A stretch of 46,807 nt of DNA from an uncultured Clostridia bacterium (GTDB lineage Bacteria > Bacillota > Clostridia > UBA1381). The translations under genes were made by a program, and so were the position numbers. Under the pieces are notes generated by a model. The model was not told the origin of the DNA. It was given only the letters and a program-made list of their open reading frames with translations, and did no database searches. The DNA lies in NCBI GenBank assembly GCA_944392335.1, contig CALXWJ010000007.1, positions 1 through 46,807 on the forward strand, written 5' to 3'. Shown here one piece after another: positions 33,899 through 43,535 of this stretch; position 1 is the stretch's first letter; each line of letters begins with the position of its first letter.

Positions 33899-36800
33899 TT
33901 ATTTGTAATATATATTTGTAACGGGTGTTAAATCATTATGCCATACAAATACTTTCACCATGCCGTTTTCAGACAATGTTCCGAATTCAAGCGTTTCATT
34001 TACTTTAACATTGCTTTGCGCTTCAACTGACACCTGTTTTATGATACACTTATCTATTTTCCCGGTATCAGTATAATAACATATGATTACCAAACAATCC
34101 TGACTTTGTTGCGTGGTATTTTCCAACACTGCATTTACATTTGCATATTGCGCATTTTTAGAATCGGACATAATAACATTATTTTTATCGTAATATGAAA
34201 TCTGTGCAGCAGCTTCGATTTCGTTATTCTTACCCGAAAGTACATATGTATATGGTCTTGAAATATTGCTGCTGTTAATATTCAAATAATATGTGACCGT
34301 TTCACGTATCGGATATTGAGGGGTTATGGTAATTTCATTTTCATCTGATATAACATCAATACTCATTTTATTACCGTTTTCACTGTAAATTGAAACAGCA
34401 TCGGCTGAAATTACAGCATCTGCACTACATTTAATAACTACATTGCCGAAGATATTATTATTGTTTAATCCTTCCTTTAACTCTTCTGTATGTTCATCAG
34501 AATCAGATATTTCAACTGTATTTATGTTAAACATTTCTCCTGTTTTTTCAAACATTACAGCGGATAATCTTGGCATAAGTGATGACATATCAATTTCCAC
34601 GCTGCAGTCAGTGCCCTTATTCATCTTATATGTACCCAATTTTTTCCATCCGGATGACTGACTTTGTGCAACGCTTGCTGTTTCGGTTCCATTTTCATAT
34701 CTGACTGTAGCAGAATAATCTTTATTTGAGCTGTGATATGATGTATAAATATAAACTGTATACTCGCCGCCTTCTGTAATAGTATGCGTAAAGCTTGCAA
34801 TTCCTGAAGTTCCATAAACCGATGTTATTCCGTTATATCCCGGTTCAACCGCATCACCGCTTGTAAATAATGATGATGTTGTTGTAAATCCATTATCATT
34901 AACGGTTACAATAATAGGTTCTGATCCTATAGCAACCGAATTAGGTGAAAGAACATATATATCATACGGCAATAAAGGCTGAGGATCCTGAGGAGTCACT
35001 TTTACAATTTCATCACCGGTTATTACACCGTCCGTTTTTTCCTTAAATTGTTTTGTATACAACTTTATTCTTCCGTAATCAGACGCCGAAAGTTTACTCA
35101 AAAAATCATTTACACCAATTCCCTTGTCGAATCCGGAAATAATATGTTGTTGTGCATCTACATTAATTCCATCCTTTCCGGTAAGAATTGATGTTACGCT
35201 TCCGCTGTCAACATTGAGTAAGTATTCTCTTTTTTCTCCGTTCTGAGCTATTACATAAATTTTATCACCATCAAAAACCTGACCCTCATAATCTTCTGAA
35301 TAAGGATAAACCACTTTTGCATATTCAGAAATTAATATTACTTTTTTTAAATCTTTAAAATATGTACCATACGGTATATTTGAAATTGTATTTTCTCCTA
35401 TCTCATAATTTCCTGCATCAATAATATAATTTTCAGATGACGCCGGTATTACAGACAAATTAAATGTATATTCGTTATCACCTAAAGTTATCAGAAGAAT
35501 ATCATTATCAAGTATGTCCTGTGTGTTTTCTGTTTCACCCGTATAGATTTTAGCTTCTGCCGCATCAGCCCTTATAATTTTTTTCAGGAATTCTTCCGTC
35601 GATGTATTGTAAGGAATTTGTGATATATTTTCTCCATCAAGTTTATAATCAATTACAGCTATTGTTTTATCTACCGTAATGTTATATATTATCTGTGATT
35701 CTGCCTGAGTATCTACAAATAATTTATCATCATTTTCAATAATATCTTCCTCACTTTTTCCTTCTACACTATATTTTTTTGCAGAAGCAAAATTAATGTA
35801 CGATAAAAATTCAGAAACCGTCTGTCCATCCAAAACTCCTCTGACGGTGTGGTTCTCATTATCTATATCATAAATATCTGAGGTAAGATTAATTGACGTT
35901 AATGCATTTTCCCAATACAGCAGCTTATCATAGTTTGATATTTCTGACTCTGTTATTCCCAATGCAAACATTTCATCAGCCGCATTTCTTGCGTATTCGA
36001 TTTTTTCTGTTAAATCATCAGGCGCACTTTCACTTTCTTCGGGCAAAAGATTAATAAAATATTCTGCATATTTTGTTGGCGAATACACCTTTACGTTATC
36101 CCAGTATACACCTATTTCGGGAGCACTTCCCGTCCAGTCCTGATCTTTTTCAGTATTAATACCGAATTCTATTGATGTCATTCCTGTCCAGTCCTTAACT
36201 GCAGGTATAATATCCTGTGTAAGAGTTTCATTTGTTACCGATGCTTTAACACCGTTTATATATGTTATAATTTCACCGTCAAAATCTATTATCTGACGAA
36301 CACTGTATACTCTTTCGTCATCCATTAAAAGCGGTTCATCCTCAAATGAAAGCCACATTGCACCGTATGACGGATCTCTCATAAGGGTTCCTCGTGCATT
36401 GATCCTTGAACTCCACAATGAGTACCCCATTTTATCAGGTCTTGGCGTTTCATTTTCATAATGAGCGTTTGTCATTATCCATAGCTGTTTATTTGTAAGT
36501 CCTCTTTGTATAATATCGTATTCCACAACCACCTTGTCTTTGATCGTTTCAAATCCTATTTTATTTGCCCGGAAAAAGATGCCGTCAATATAAATCGGTT
36601 TTACTTTCATGGCAAGCATATTACTGCCCTTGTAGTTTTCGATTGAGCTTGTAACCTTGTCCTCCTGAGAAAATGAATTCGGATTTTCACTGTCATTTAT
36701 AAGATTATTTATCTGCATATACTGTTCATAATCCCTGTAGTTGAATTTATCACTGTATAAAACGCCGTCTGTATATGTTTTTAAATAATATTCTTTTTTC

Positions 36801-37459
36801 TCCCCGTCAATGTCTGCTACAAGTTTATCGGAATCCTCAATCACTCCGAATTTTTCAAAACCGTCAAAGTCAAGTACCTGCACATTTGCTGCTTTGGGTA
36901 TCGTTATATTTTCCAGTAAATCATTTACAGTCGTGGTATATGGAATATCATATATGACATTCAAAGAATTGTTTACTGTATATATACCGGAAGTAATTTC
37001 TAAAGATTCCCCTGCATATACCAGTTTTATTCCCGAATATCTTGACTGTCCGTCTGTTGTAAAGGTCAATACCGTATTTCCTTCATTAAACAGGCTTTTT
37101 CCGACATTCTCCCAGCCTGTTTTGGTATTTACTCTAAATCCGATATTCATATTGTCCGACTTTAAAGTACAATTACCTGCATCGGCTTCAACTCCGCTGA
37201 AAAACCAGTATATATCATAATCACCTGTATAGGGCAGGGTTACCGATATATTTGCAGACGCATTATTGCCCACGCTGTAGTAGCCGAAATCGTTATAATG
37301 AATACCTGTCGAATTTGTTGATGTATTCCATGTTCCCGTAACGGGAGTAAAGCTTTCGGCGCCAAAAATAAACTCTTCGCCGACATTTGCCGCTAATACC
37401 GTTATTGAGTTTATAAGCACCATACTCACTGCCAACAAACATGATAAGATTTTTTTCAT
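33899..37459 (-). CDS. secreted multi-module CBM/LamG/beta-repeat protein
   Basis: A 1,186-residue exported protein with no enzyme domain that I recognise. Signal peptide 1-24 (VLAA). Modules: CBM-like beta-sandwich (about 25-150); beta-repeat 1 (158-226); LamG-like domain (227-470, ending VYWDNVKVYSPTKYAEYF); helical spacer (470-530); beta-repeats 2-5 (530-835); second CBM-like domain (850-975, EGGEYTVYIYTSYHSSNKDYS); Ig-like domain (980-1080); C-terminal beta domain to 1186. The five ~65-75-residue repeats share a core like IPY-x-T-x2-(E/D)FL and a D-x-(I/L)-x-V strand. I chose the ATG at 37459 because the in-frame GTG ten codons upstream overlaps the AAAGGAAA ribosome site. It is likely a glycan-binding surface protein. 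Confidence 0.78.
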   Translation of the reverse strand: MKKILSCLLAVSMVLINSITVLAANVGEEFIFGAESFTPVTGTWNTSTNSTGIHYNDFGYYSVGNNASANISVTLPYTGDYDIYWFFSGVEADAGNCTLKSDNMNIGFRVNTKTGWENVGKSLFNEGNTVLTFTTDGQSRYSGIKLVYAGESLEITSGIYTVNNSLNVIYDIPYTTTVNDLLENITIPKAANVQVLDFDGFEKFGVIEDSDKLVADIDGEKKEYYLKTYTDGVLYSDKFNYRDYEQYMQINNLINDSENPNSFSQEDKVTSSIENYKGSNMLAMKVKPIYIDGIFFRANKIGFETIKDKVVVEYDIIQRGLTNKQLWIMTNAHYENETPRPDKMGYSLWSSRINARGTLMRDPSYGAMWLSFEDEPLLMDDERVYSVRQIIDFDGEIITYINGVKASVTNETLTQDIIPAVKDWTGMTSIEFGINTEKDQDWTGSAPEIGVYWDNVKVYSPTKYAEYFINLLPEESESAPDDLTEKIEYARNAADEMFALGITESEISNYDKLLYWENALTSINLTSDIYDIDNENHTVRGVLDGQTVSEFLSYINFASAKKYSVEGKSEEDIIENDDKLFVDTQAESQIIYNITVDKTIAVIDYKLDGENISQIPYNTSTEEFLKKIIRADAAEAKIYTGETENTQDILDNDILLITLGDNEYTFNLSVIPASSENYIIDAGNYEIGENTISNIPYGTYFKDLKKVILISEYAKVVYPYSEDYEGQVFDGDKIYVIAQNGEKREYLLNVDSGSVTSILTGKDGINVDAQQHIISGFDKGIGVNDFLSKLSASDYGRIKLYTKQFKEKTDGVITGDEIVKVTPQDPQPLLPYDIYVLSPNSVAIGSEPIIVTVNDNGFTTTSSLFTSGDAVEPGYNGITSVYGTSGIASFTHTITEGGEYTVYIYTSYHSSNKDYSATVRYENGTETASVAQSQSSGWKKLGTYKMNKGTDCSVEIDMSSLMPRLSAVMFEKTGEMFNINTVEISDSDEHTEELKEGLNNNNIFGNVVIKCSADAVISADAVSIYSENGNKMSIDVISDENEITITPQYPIRETVTYYLNINSSNISRPYTYVLSGKNNEIEAAAQISYYDKNNVIMSDSKNAQYANVNAVLENTTQQSQDCLVIICYYTDTGKIDKCIIKQVSVEAQSNVKVNETLEFGTLSENGMVKVFVWHNDLTPVTNIYYK

Positions 37460-37585
37460 ATCAAAAACATTTCCTTTCTGTATTTTCACCCTAAGTCGGG
37501 CAAAAACGCAATATTACTGTATGTTAATAAATTACCAATTTAATTTAAACATTACCTTGTTTTTTTCAATTTAAGATAAATCACT

Positions 37586-40500
37586 TTATTTTCCGGCTTT
37601 TAACTGATATGTAAAATATGATTTGCAGTCGCCTGAAATTACTGTTATAAATACACCCGCATCGCTTTTCCATAACTTGACATCGGCATTTTTGCCTGCG
37701 GTATATTTTATATCGGAAGATAATAAGCTGTCTATATCAAGATCGGTATAATATATAGATCTGTCAGGTTCAAATGATGCTACATTTTCACCGTTTATAC
37801 TAAGACTTGTAAGATACGGATTTGCACCTTGTGATTTTGGTGCTCTGATTATAATATTGTCAAGACAATATCCGCCTCTTGCGGAATCGGTTGATGCGTT
37901 TCCGTCGGTTGTATCAAATATAAACTGATTTACGCTCGTAACATCCGAAACATCGAGCGCCGCTTTTTCCTTTACCAATTCACCGTTAATGTAAATATCA
38001 TAATACTTTTCTGCAAGATTAAGTTTGACATGAATATCATACCAAGTATCAGGTGTATATTTCATAAGACTTGTATTTTTATTTGTGCCGTCATATATAT
38101 TTCCGTCAGTTGCAAATGTTATTCTTGCGGCACATCCTCCGGTTGTTCCGTTTTGAGTAGTATAATATCCTGTTTTATATAAACCTACCGAAAAAGCACC
38201 GGTTGACTGCTTCAAAAGTACAGATACACTCATCTCAACATAGGAATCCTGAGGATCAAAAAATCTGTTTCCGTATTGTCTTGTTGCTTCTTCATCACGA
38301 CATTCAAAAACCTTGTTCATAGGATTTGTAATATCCTGTGAAACCTTTACATTTAAAGGTGAATAGCTTCTGAAAAACAATCCGGCAGGTCTTTCGCCTA
38401 TCACATCATTTTCAAAATCATCATAAACGAGTGTTGTAAGATTTCCTGTTTCCGGAATACGTCCCGACATATACTTTTCTTTTGCTTCTTTGATTTTACC
38501 TATTAACTCTTTTTTTACATTATCATCATTATTTTCCGCTGAATTCAATCCTTCATTTGCAAGTGTACTCAATTCTTCCTTTAAATCAGCCGGATACATT
38601 CCGGGGGCTGTTCCCGCTTCGGTCGAATTTACAAGTGCCTTTGCCGATAATGCTTCGGAATAAAGTGCATCTTCAAGGCTTATGGTTGTAAAGCTTGCAA
38701 CACCATCTGTGTTCCATCTTTGTTCATATCCAAGCATCGGAGTGGATTTTACTCTCCAATAATATGTGGTTCCGTAATCGAAATCAAATGAAGCCTCACC
38801 GTCAGTTGTATTTTTATAATATATTATATTTTTAAATTCGGGATCATCGCTTATAAATACTTCATATGATCTTACTCCGCCTTTTCCCTGTTCCCATTTT
38901 AAAGTAACCTCAGTGGGAATATTCTGTTCTGCGTTTTTTGGGTAAACAGTAGAAAATTCATCTGCTCTGTTATCATATATTATTGATTGTGTATCCTTTC
39001 TTTCTCCGCCCGTATATGTACCTATCTGATCAAACGGTATCGGTTCAAATTCCGGACATACTTCCTGAATTTTTGAAAAATCAAAATCGTAAAAATCAGT
39101 CAGGTCACTCTCAGGCAGTCCTTCAAATTCAACCATCGGAGTAGATGTTCCCCCGTATGTTGAAATACAGTCCTCGTAAGTAGATTTACCGCTGTTAAAC
39201 GCGACGTTGTTTTTTACCTCATTTCCGATAGGATCTCCAAAGGAATCTGTAAAGTTCTGATATGCCTGCGGATATTTACTTTTATAAGGTTCTTCATCTA
39301 CCGAATATGTTTCAAGGTTGCTCCATATCGGTCCGCCCACCGAAATAGATTTTTCTATACCTGTCTTTACAACATTTATAGGGGTATCGCAGTTGATATA
39401 TAAATTGTTGTAAATTTTATTATATCTTCCTCCATGTAAAAATGTACCCGGTTCTTTCGCGTTATAAACAACATTGCCGTATATTTCAACACCCGAGGTA
39501 CAGTCGTCTATATATATACCCAACGCACCTTCTCCCGAAAAACCGGGAACAGGCATAAGACCTACCGAATCCTTTACAATATTATATCTTATTATGGTAC
39601 CGTATCCAAGCCCGTAATTAAGATAATAAATTCCGCCCGTATCACCCATTTCAAGGTTAGTTCTTTCAACAATATTGTATTCTATGATATTTTCCATTCC
39701 GCCTCCCGATATACCGTGAGTAAGAATATTGTATATATGATTGTTCGCCACACTGTTTGAACATCCTGTAATTGTTATACCCTGTTTTGAACCGCCGCCT
39801 GTTCCGACATCGTGAACTTCATTGTTTTCCGCTCTGTTATTTCCGGGAGTAAGAGTATACAAATTACCTCCGTTTACTGAAATGCCAACAGCACCCACAT
39901 ACGAAACATCACAGTCTCTTACTGTATTATTATAGCCGTTTAATGAAATACCGTTACCCGACACATAACATACTTCTCCGCCTATATACATACAGTTTTC
40001 GCTGTTTTCGGAAAATACGACTCCTGCCGCTCCTCCTACTTCAACGTCAATGTTTTTCATAACAACATTCTTTGTGTCGCCAAACTTTATAACTTCAAAA
40101 TTCTGAGAAGCAAATTTTAAGTCCTGTCCTATTGAATCGGAGAACGGATAAAGATACAATTTGTTATTGTCATAGTCTATGTACCATTCTCCCTCTGTAT
40201 CTATTTCCGATAACAAATGTTCAGCAAAATATCTCGCATAACCGTAATTTCCAAGACCGTTCCAGTCACGCCCCACAATTCTCATATTATCAACATCGAC
40301 ATCCGCGATACTTGCGTAGTTAATTGTATAAGGAGTCATCCAATATCCGTTTAACCAGCCATTTTCCTCATCTGCCCATCTTAATTGTCTTGCGTCAGAT
40401 ATTTCATATGTAAATCCTTTTTTCCTCGGTCCGGAATCAGATCTTGCACCTGTATCAATAATCTCACCGGTTTTTCCGTAACCGACATTCGGCCATCTTG

Positions 40501-41551
40501 CAAGTGTTCCTCTGTTATCTCCCATTACCAAAATATATGGAGTGCTGTTTACAAGGTCCATTTTGGGGACATTGTAAATTCCCGCATCAGCCAGATTTAT
40601 TTCATACAAATGTTCTCTGCCTTCCTTCGGAACTTTATTTAATATACTCTCATCCGTCACCTTTTTCATTAAATCAGAAGAAATATTTTTTCCTGCGGTA
40701 AACACAACTTTTTCGTCCTCATACGGCATATAAAATATCGGAGTATCCTCTGTGGCCGAGCTTTCTTCTCCTATTACAAATGTTTCGGACAACGCATATA
40801 CACCTTCTCTGAACAATACACAAATGCCGTCGTTCTGATACAGTCCCTCATCTTTATATTTTCTTAAAGCATTTTGCAGTTCTACCATCGTTCCATAAGG
40901 TTTTTCAAAACTTCCGTCACCGCCTGTGGCTTCGGGTGACATATATATTTTAAACGCGTTTTCTTTCGGCTCGGGCAAAGTAATGTCACGGCTTTTTAAT
41001 TCCTTTACCGAATAGCCGGGATATTCACCGTCATTTATTTCTACCAAAGCCGCGGCACTGTCATCCTTTTCAATTAATCTGTATACAACGGCATTAGGTC
41101 TTATAAATCCGTTTGCGGTTGCTTTTTTTGCAACCACCTTTGACCTGTTACCGGCAGGAATCTGATATTCTCCAAGACTTACCAAACCGGATTCTCCTTC
41201 TTTGTGCGCTAATTCAACCGAATTCATAAGCGTGTCATCAACATAGACAGAAACCTCAATTTTATCGGCATTTGTTGAATATACAAGATTGTAGTAAAAA
41301 ATTTCATATTTTCCTCCGTTTAATAGCATGGGAGAAAATATTGCCTCTGCCGAATCGTCTTCCGTATCATATACCGAACTCGTATCATTATATCCCTTTA
41401 ATGACGAACCACTAAAACTTCCGTTTGACGAAAATTCTCCTGAATCCACCGTTATTACAATATCCTCATACTCCGCAGAAAAAGCAGGCAAGGAACAAAA
41501 CATCATAGATGCCATCAATATCAACGAAACTATTTTTCTTTTCATGTTCAT
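37586..41551 (-). CDS. secreted GH141-like right-handed beta-helix enzyme
   Basis: A 1,321-residue exported protein. Signal peptide 1-26 (LPAFSA). A CBM-like domain (about 27-165) precedes a right-handed parallel beta-helix (about 200-800). Its opening MSPEATGGDGSFEKPYGTM, the segment LARWPNVGYG and the rungs NNRAENNEVHDVGTGGG and GDTGGIYYLNYGLGYG resemble family GH141, the fucosidase/xylanase-type enzymes acting on pectic or xylan side chains. Next come an FN3-like domain (about 870-955), a FIVAR-like helical spacer (957-1035), a LamG-like domain (1040-1250) and an Ig/cadherin-like C-terminus. The GH141 assignment rests on motif resemblance and I cannot fix the catalytic residues. The ATG at 41551 has AAAGG 6 nt upstream. 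It lies 28 bp behind the SLH-only gene. Confidence 0.78.
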   Translation of the reverse strand: MNMKRKIVSLILMASMMFCSLPAFSAEYEDIVITVDSGEFSSNGSFSGSSLKGYNDTSSVYDTEDDSAEAIFSPMLLNGGKYEIFYYNLVYSTNADKIEVSVYVDDTLMNSVELAHKEGESGLVSLGEYQIPAGNRSKVVAKKATANGFIRPNAVVYRLIEKDDSAAALVEINDGEYPGYSVKELKSRDITLPEPKENAFKIYMSPEATGGDGSFEKPYGTMVELQNALRKYKDEGLYQNDGICVLFREGVYALSETFVIGEESSATEDTPIFYMPYEDEKVVFTAGKNISSDLMKKVTDESILNKVPKEGREHLYEINLADAGIYNVPKMDLVNSTPYILVMGDNRGTLARWPNVGYGKTGEIIDTGARSDSGPRKKGFTYEISDARQLRWADEENGWLNGYWMTPYTINYASIADVDVDNMRIVGRDWNGLGNYGYARYFAEHLLSEIDTEGEWYIDYDNNKLYLYPFSDSIGQDLKFASQNFEVIKFGDTKNVVMKNIDVEVGGAAGVVFSENSENCMYIGGEVCYVSGNGISLNGYNNTVRDCDVSYVGAVGISVNGGNLYTLTPGNNRAENNEVHDVGTGGGSKQGITITGCSNSVANNHIYNILTHGISGGGMENIIEYNIVERTNLEMGDTGGIYYLNYGLGYGTIIRYNIVKDSVGLMPVPGFSGEGALGIYIDDCTSGVEIYGNVVYNAKEPGTFLHGGRYNKIYNNLYINCDTPINVVKTGIEKSISVGGPIWSNLETYSVDEEPYKSKYPQAYQNFTDSFGDPIGNEVKNNVAFNSGKSTYEDCISTYGGTSTPMVEFEGLPESDLTDFYDFDFSKIQEVCPEFEPIPFDQIGTYTGGERKDTQSIIYDNRADEFSTVYPKNAEQNIPTEVTLKWEQGKGGVRSYEVFISDDPEFKNIIYYKNTTDGEASFDFDYGTTYYWRVKSTPMLGYEQRWNTDGVASFTTISLEDALYSEALSAKALVNSTEAGTAPGMYPADLKEELSTLANEGLNSAENNDDNVKKELIGKIKEAKEKYMSGRIPETGNLTTLVYDDFENDVIGERPAGLFFRSYSPLNVKVSQDITNPMNKVFECRDEEATRQYGNRFFDPQDSYVEMSVSVLLKQSTGAFSVGLYKTGYYTTQNGTTGGCAARITFATDGNIYDGTNKNTSLMKYTPDTWYDIHVKLNLAEKYYDIYINGELVKEKAALDVSDVTSVNQFIFDTTDGNASTDSARGGYCLDNIIIRAPKSQGANPYLTSLSINGENVASFEPDRSIYYTDLDIDSLLSSDIKYTAGKNADVKLWKSDAGVFITVISGDCKSYFTYQLKAGK

Positions 41552-41579
41552 ATCTTTCCTTTCACGTATTCATAAAAAA

Positions 41580-42203
41580 TTAAAGATCAGCTTTTTTTGT
41601 TATTTCCAGTGTGTTTATCAGAGAATAAATCATATCAGCCGCCTGTGATCTGTTTATTTCAAGCAAAGGCTCAAACAGTAAAATATCATTATATCCCTTT
41701 GCAAAACTAAGCATTGTGCCTTTTTTAACATAGTCCCTTGCCCAGTCCGAAATATCATAATAATCGGTAAAATATGTTGCCATATCTCCTGCCGGGGAAA
41801 GATCATATTTACTCTGGTATATTTCAACCAAAATTTTTACTGCCTGTTCATGATTTATAAATCCGTTGGGTTTAAAGGTATTATCTTCATATCCGTTTAT
41901 GTATCCCATATTTACCGCAATGTTCACATCATTATAATACCAATCGGAATTATTTACATCAGAAAATTCATTGACAATGCCTTCATTGTATCCCATTGCC
42001 CTGTTTATCATCGAAACAAATTCCGCTCTTGTTACTTTTTTTTGGGGAGCAAACAAATTATCCCCGACACCCTCGACAATACCCCTTTGCGCAAGATATT
42101 CAATCTTATCCTTTGCCGGATCATCTGATATGTCGTTAAATTCCGCATAAGCAGTTTGTGTCATCATCAAAACGGTCAACAAAAACAATAAAATTTTTTT
42201 CAT
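41580..42203 (-). CDS. exported protein made only of three SLH domains
   Basis: A 207-residue protein: signal peptide 1-20 (TAYA), then SLH domains at about 21-70, 78-128 and 140-198 with essentially nothing else. Seen: LAQRGIVEGVGDNLFAPQKKVTRAEFVSMINRAMGY, DWYYNDVNIAVNMGYINGYEDNTFKPNGFINHEQAV and DWARDYVKKGTMLSFAKGYNDILLFEPLLEINRSQAADMI. Such a protein should bind the secondary cell-wall polymer with no displayed cargo, so it could be an adaptor, a competitor or a surface-occupancy regulator. It is the first gene of the surface cluster, divergent from the AraC regulator across a 217-bp very A+T-rich gap. Confidence 0.88.
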   Translation of the reverse strand: MKKILLFLLTVLMMTQTAYAEFNDISDDPAKDKIEYLAQRGIVEGVGDNLFAPQKKVTRAEFVSMINRAMGYNEGIVNEFSDVNNSDWYYNDVNIAVNMGYINGYEDNTFKPNGFINHEQAVKILVEIYQSKYDLSPAGDMATYFTDYYDISDWARDYVKKGTMLSFAKGYNDILLFEPLLEINRSQAADMIYSLINTLEITKKADL

Positions 42204-42420
42204 AAATATTTTCCTTTCCTTAAAAAAATATCATTTTGGGAAAAAATAATAATATTAGATTTTTTATTATTTTTCAATCAATTTGTTCAATTTTAAACTC
42301 TAAAATCATTATTATATTATGCATTTTTTTCTTATAATAAAAATATAACACATTTTTTTTTGAAATTCCATTGTAAAATGACTAATAAATATGTTAAAAT
42401 GAGAATAAAAAAGGAGTGGG

Positions 42421-43251
42421 ATGAAAATGTCAAAAAAAGAGTTTTATTATGTGTCACTCTCTGACGGAGATGCTTCACTAAGAGTAAGATTCATTTTTGC
42501 CAACACAGCTTCTTTTACGGGAAGTGATATACCGTGCTACATTTTACGTTTTATTATCTCGGGCTCATTGGATATTTGCGGCAAGATTTTTACCAAAGGT
42601 CAATGTATTTTATCTACTCCCTCAATAAATACTCATAGTGGCTATACTCCAAGCAAAGATTTTTTCTGCGTAGGTGTAGCTTTTGATGGTATGCATTCCG
42701 ACAAACTAATGGATGATTTGAAAATAAAACAAATAAATCCTCCTTTTTTTGCGCCTATATATGATATTGATGAACTAATTAAAATTTACATAGATTTATC
42801 TGATTTATATCCTGATGCTGAATATATACAGGCAGATCCTCCTCAGATATTATCACAAATTACAGCAAAAAGCTATTTTTACAGAATGCTTCACTCACTT
42901 GAAAATCAGGAAGAAATGCAGATAGAAACAAAAACACGAAAACTTCTTGTTGCCGCTGAAGAATATATGAGAAACAATTTTAATAAATCGGTTACTATAG
43001 ATGATACCGCAAAATTTCTTTCAATAGACCGCCGTTCCTTATATAATCTGTTTATAAAGCACTCTGGAATTTCACCAAAACAGTACCTTAATAACATAAA
43101 AATTTCACGTGCCTCTGATTTATTACTCAATACCGATAAAAACATATCAGAAATAGCAGAAATTATGGGTTATAAAGACCCTTTCCAGTTTTCTTCTTTT
43201 TTTAAAAAGCAAACGGGGTTATCTCCAAAAAAATACCGCTCGTCTATATAA
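42421..43251 (+). CDS. AraC-family transcriptional regulator
   Basis: A 276-residue regulator. The N-terminal ~150 residues look like a cupin-type ligand-sensing domain (CYILRFIISGSLDICGKIFTKGQCILSTPS). The C-terminal ~100 residues are the two-helix-turn-helix AraC/XylS DNA-binding domain: VTIDDTAKFLSIDRRSLYNLFIKHSGISPKQYL, then ISEIAEIMGYKDPFQFSSFFKKQTGLSPKKYR. The ligand is probably a sugar. AAGGAG lies 4 nt before the ATG at 42421; an ATG at 42427 has a better spacing of 10 nt and is equally likely. It is divergent from the surface cluster, so it is the natural candidate for its activator (inference). A terminator follows directly. Confidence 0.88.
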   Translation: MKMSKKEFYYVSLSDGDASLRVRFIFANTASFTGSDIPCYILRFIISGSLDICGKIFTKGQCILSTPSINTHSGYTPSKDFFCVGVAFDGMHSDKLMDDLKIKQINPPFFAPIYDIDELIKIYIDLSDLYPDAEYIQADPPQILSQITAKSYFYRMLHSLENQEEMQIETKTRKLLVAAEEYMRNNFNKSVTIDDTAKFLSIDRRSLYNLFIKHSGISPKQYLNNIKISRASDLLLNTDKNISEIAEIMGYKDPFQFSSFFKKQTGLSPKKYRSSI

Positions 43252-43291
43252 AAAACTGCTTATCTGTTTTTTTAAACGATAAACAGTTTTT
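43251..43291. terminator. bidirectional terminator araC-type gene/DUF6472
   Basis: AAAAACTG-c-TTATC pairs with GATAA-a-CAGTTTTT around a T-rich loop, with T-runs on both strands, between two convergent genes. Confidence 0.8.
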
Positions 43292-43296
43292 CTTTT

Positions 43297-43488
43297 TTAG
43301 TTTTGTTTTCTGACAATTGAATACTCATCACCGTTTTTAAAATAAGGACAGTTATCAAATGAATTTTTTAAGAATTTATACATTTCATCCTCATCAAGAT
43401 TCATAGAACACACATAACATTCATATTCTTCGTCATATTCGTAATACATACATAAATCACAGGATGTATTCTTTTTTTTAGATACCAT
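43297..43488 (-). CDS. DUF6472 family small cysteine protein
   Basis: A 63-residue protein that I recognise as DUF6472, a small Clostridia family of unknown function. It holds CDLCMYYEYDEEYECYVC, i.e. C-x2-C, a Tyr/Glu/Asp-rich hairpin and another Cys, then DEDEMYKFL and CPYFKNGDEYSIVRKQ. Four cysteines in this spacing suggest one bound Zn. It is cytoplasmic. GGAG lies 7 nt before the ATG at 43488. It stands between the terminator and the cloverleaf-like element. Confidence 0.8.
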   Translation of the reverse strand: MVSKKKNTSCDLCMYYEYDEEYECYVCSMNLDEDEMYKFLKNSFDNCPYFKNGDEYSIVRKQN

Positions 43489-43535
43489 AAAGCTTCTCCG
43501 TTCTTTTGTATAAACCGGTTTTAATCAAAAATGGT

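Noticed and set aside
42204-42420. Promoters in the gap between the SLH-only gene and the AraC gene
   Set aside because: Several TAAAAT/TAATAT hexamers occur (e.g. near 42394), but none has a convincing -35 at 16-18 bp. The gap is too A+T-rich to assign sites reliably.
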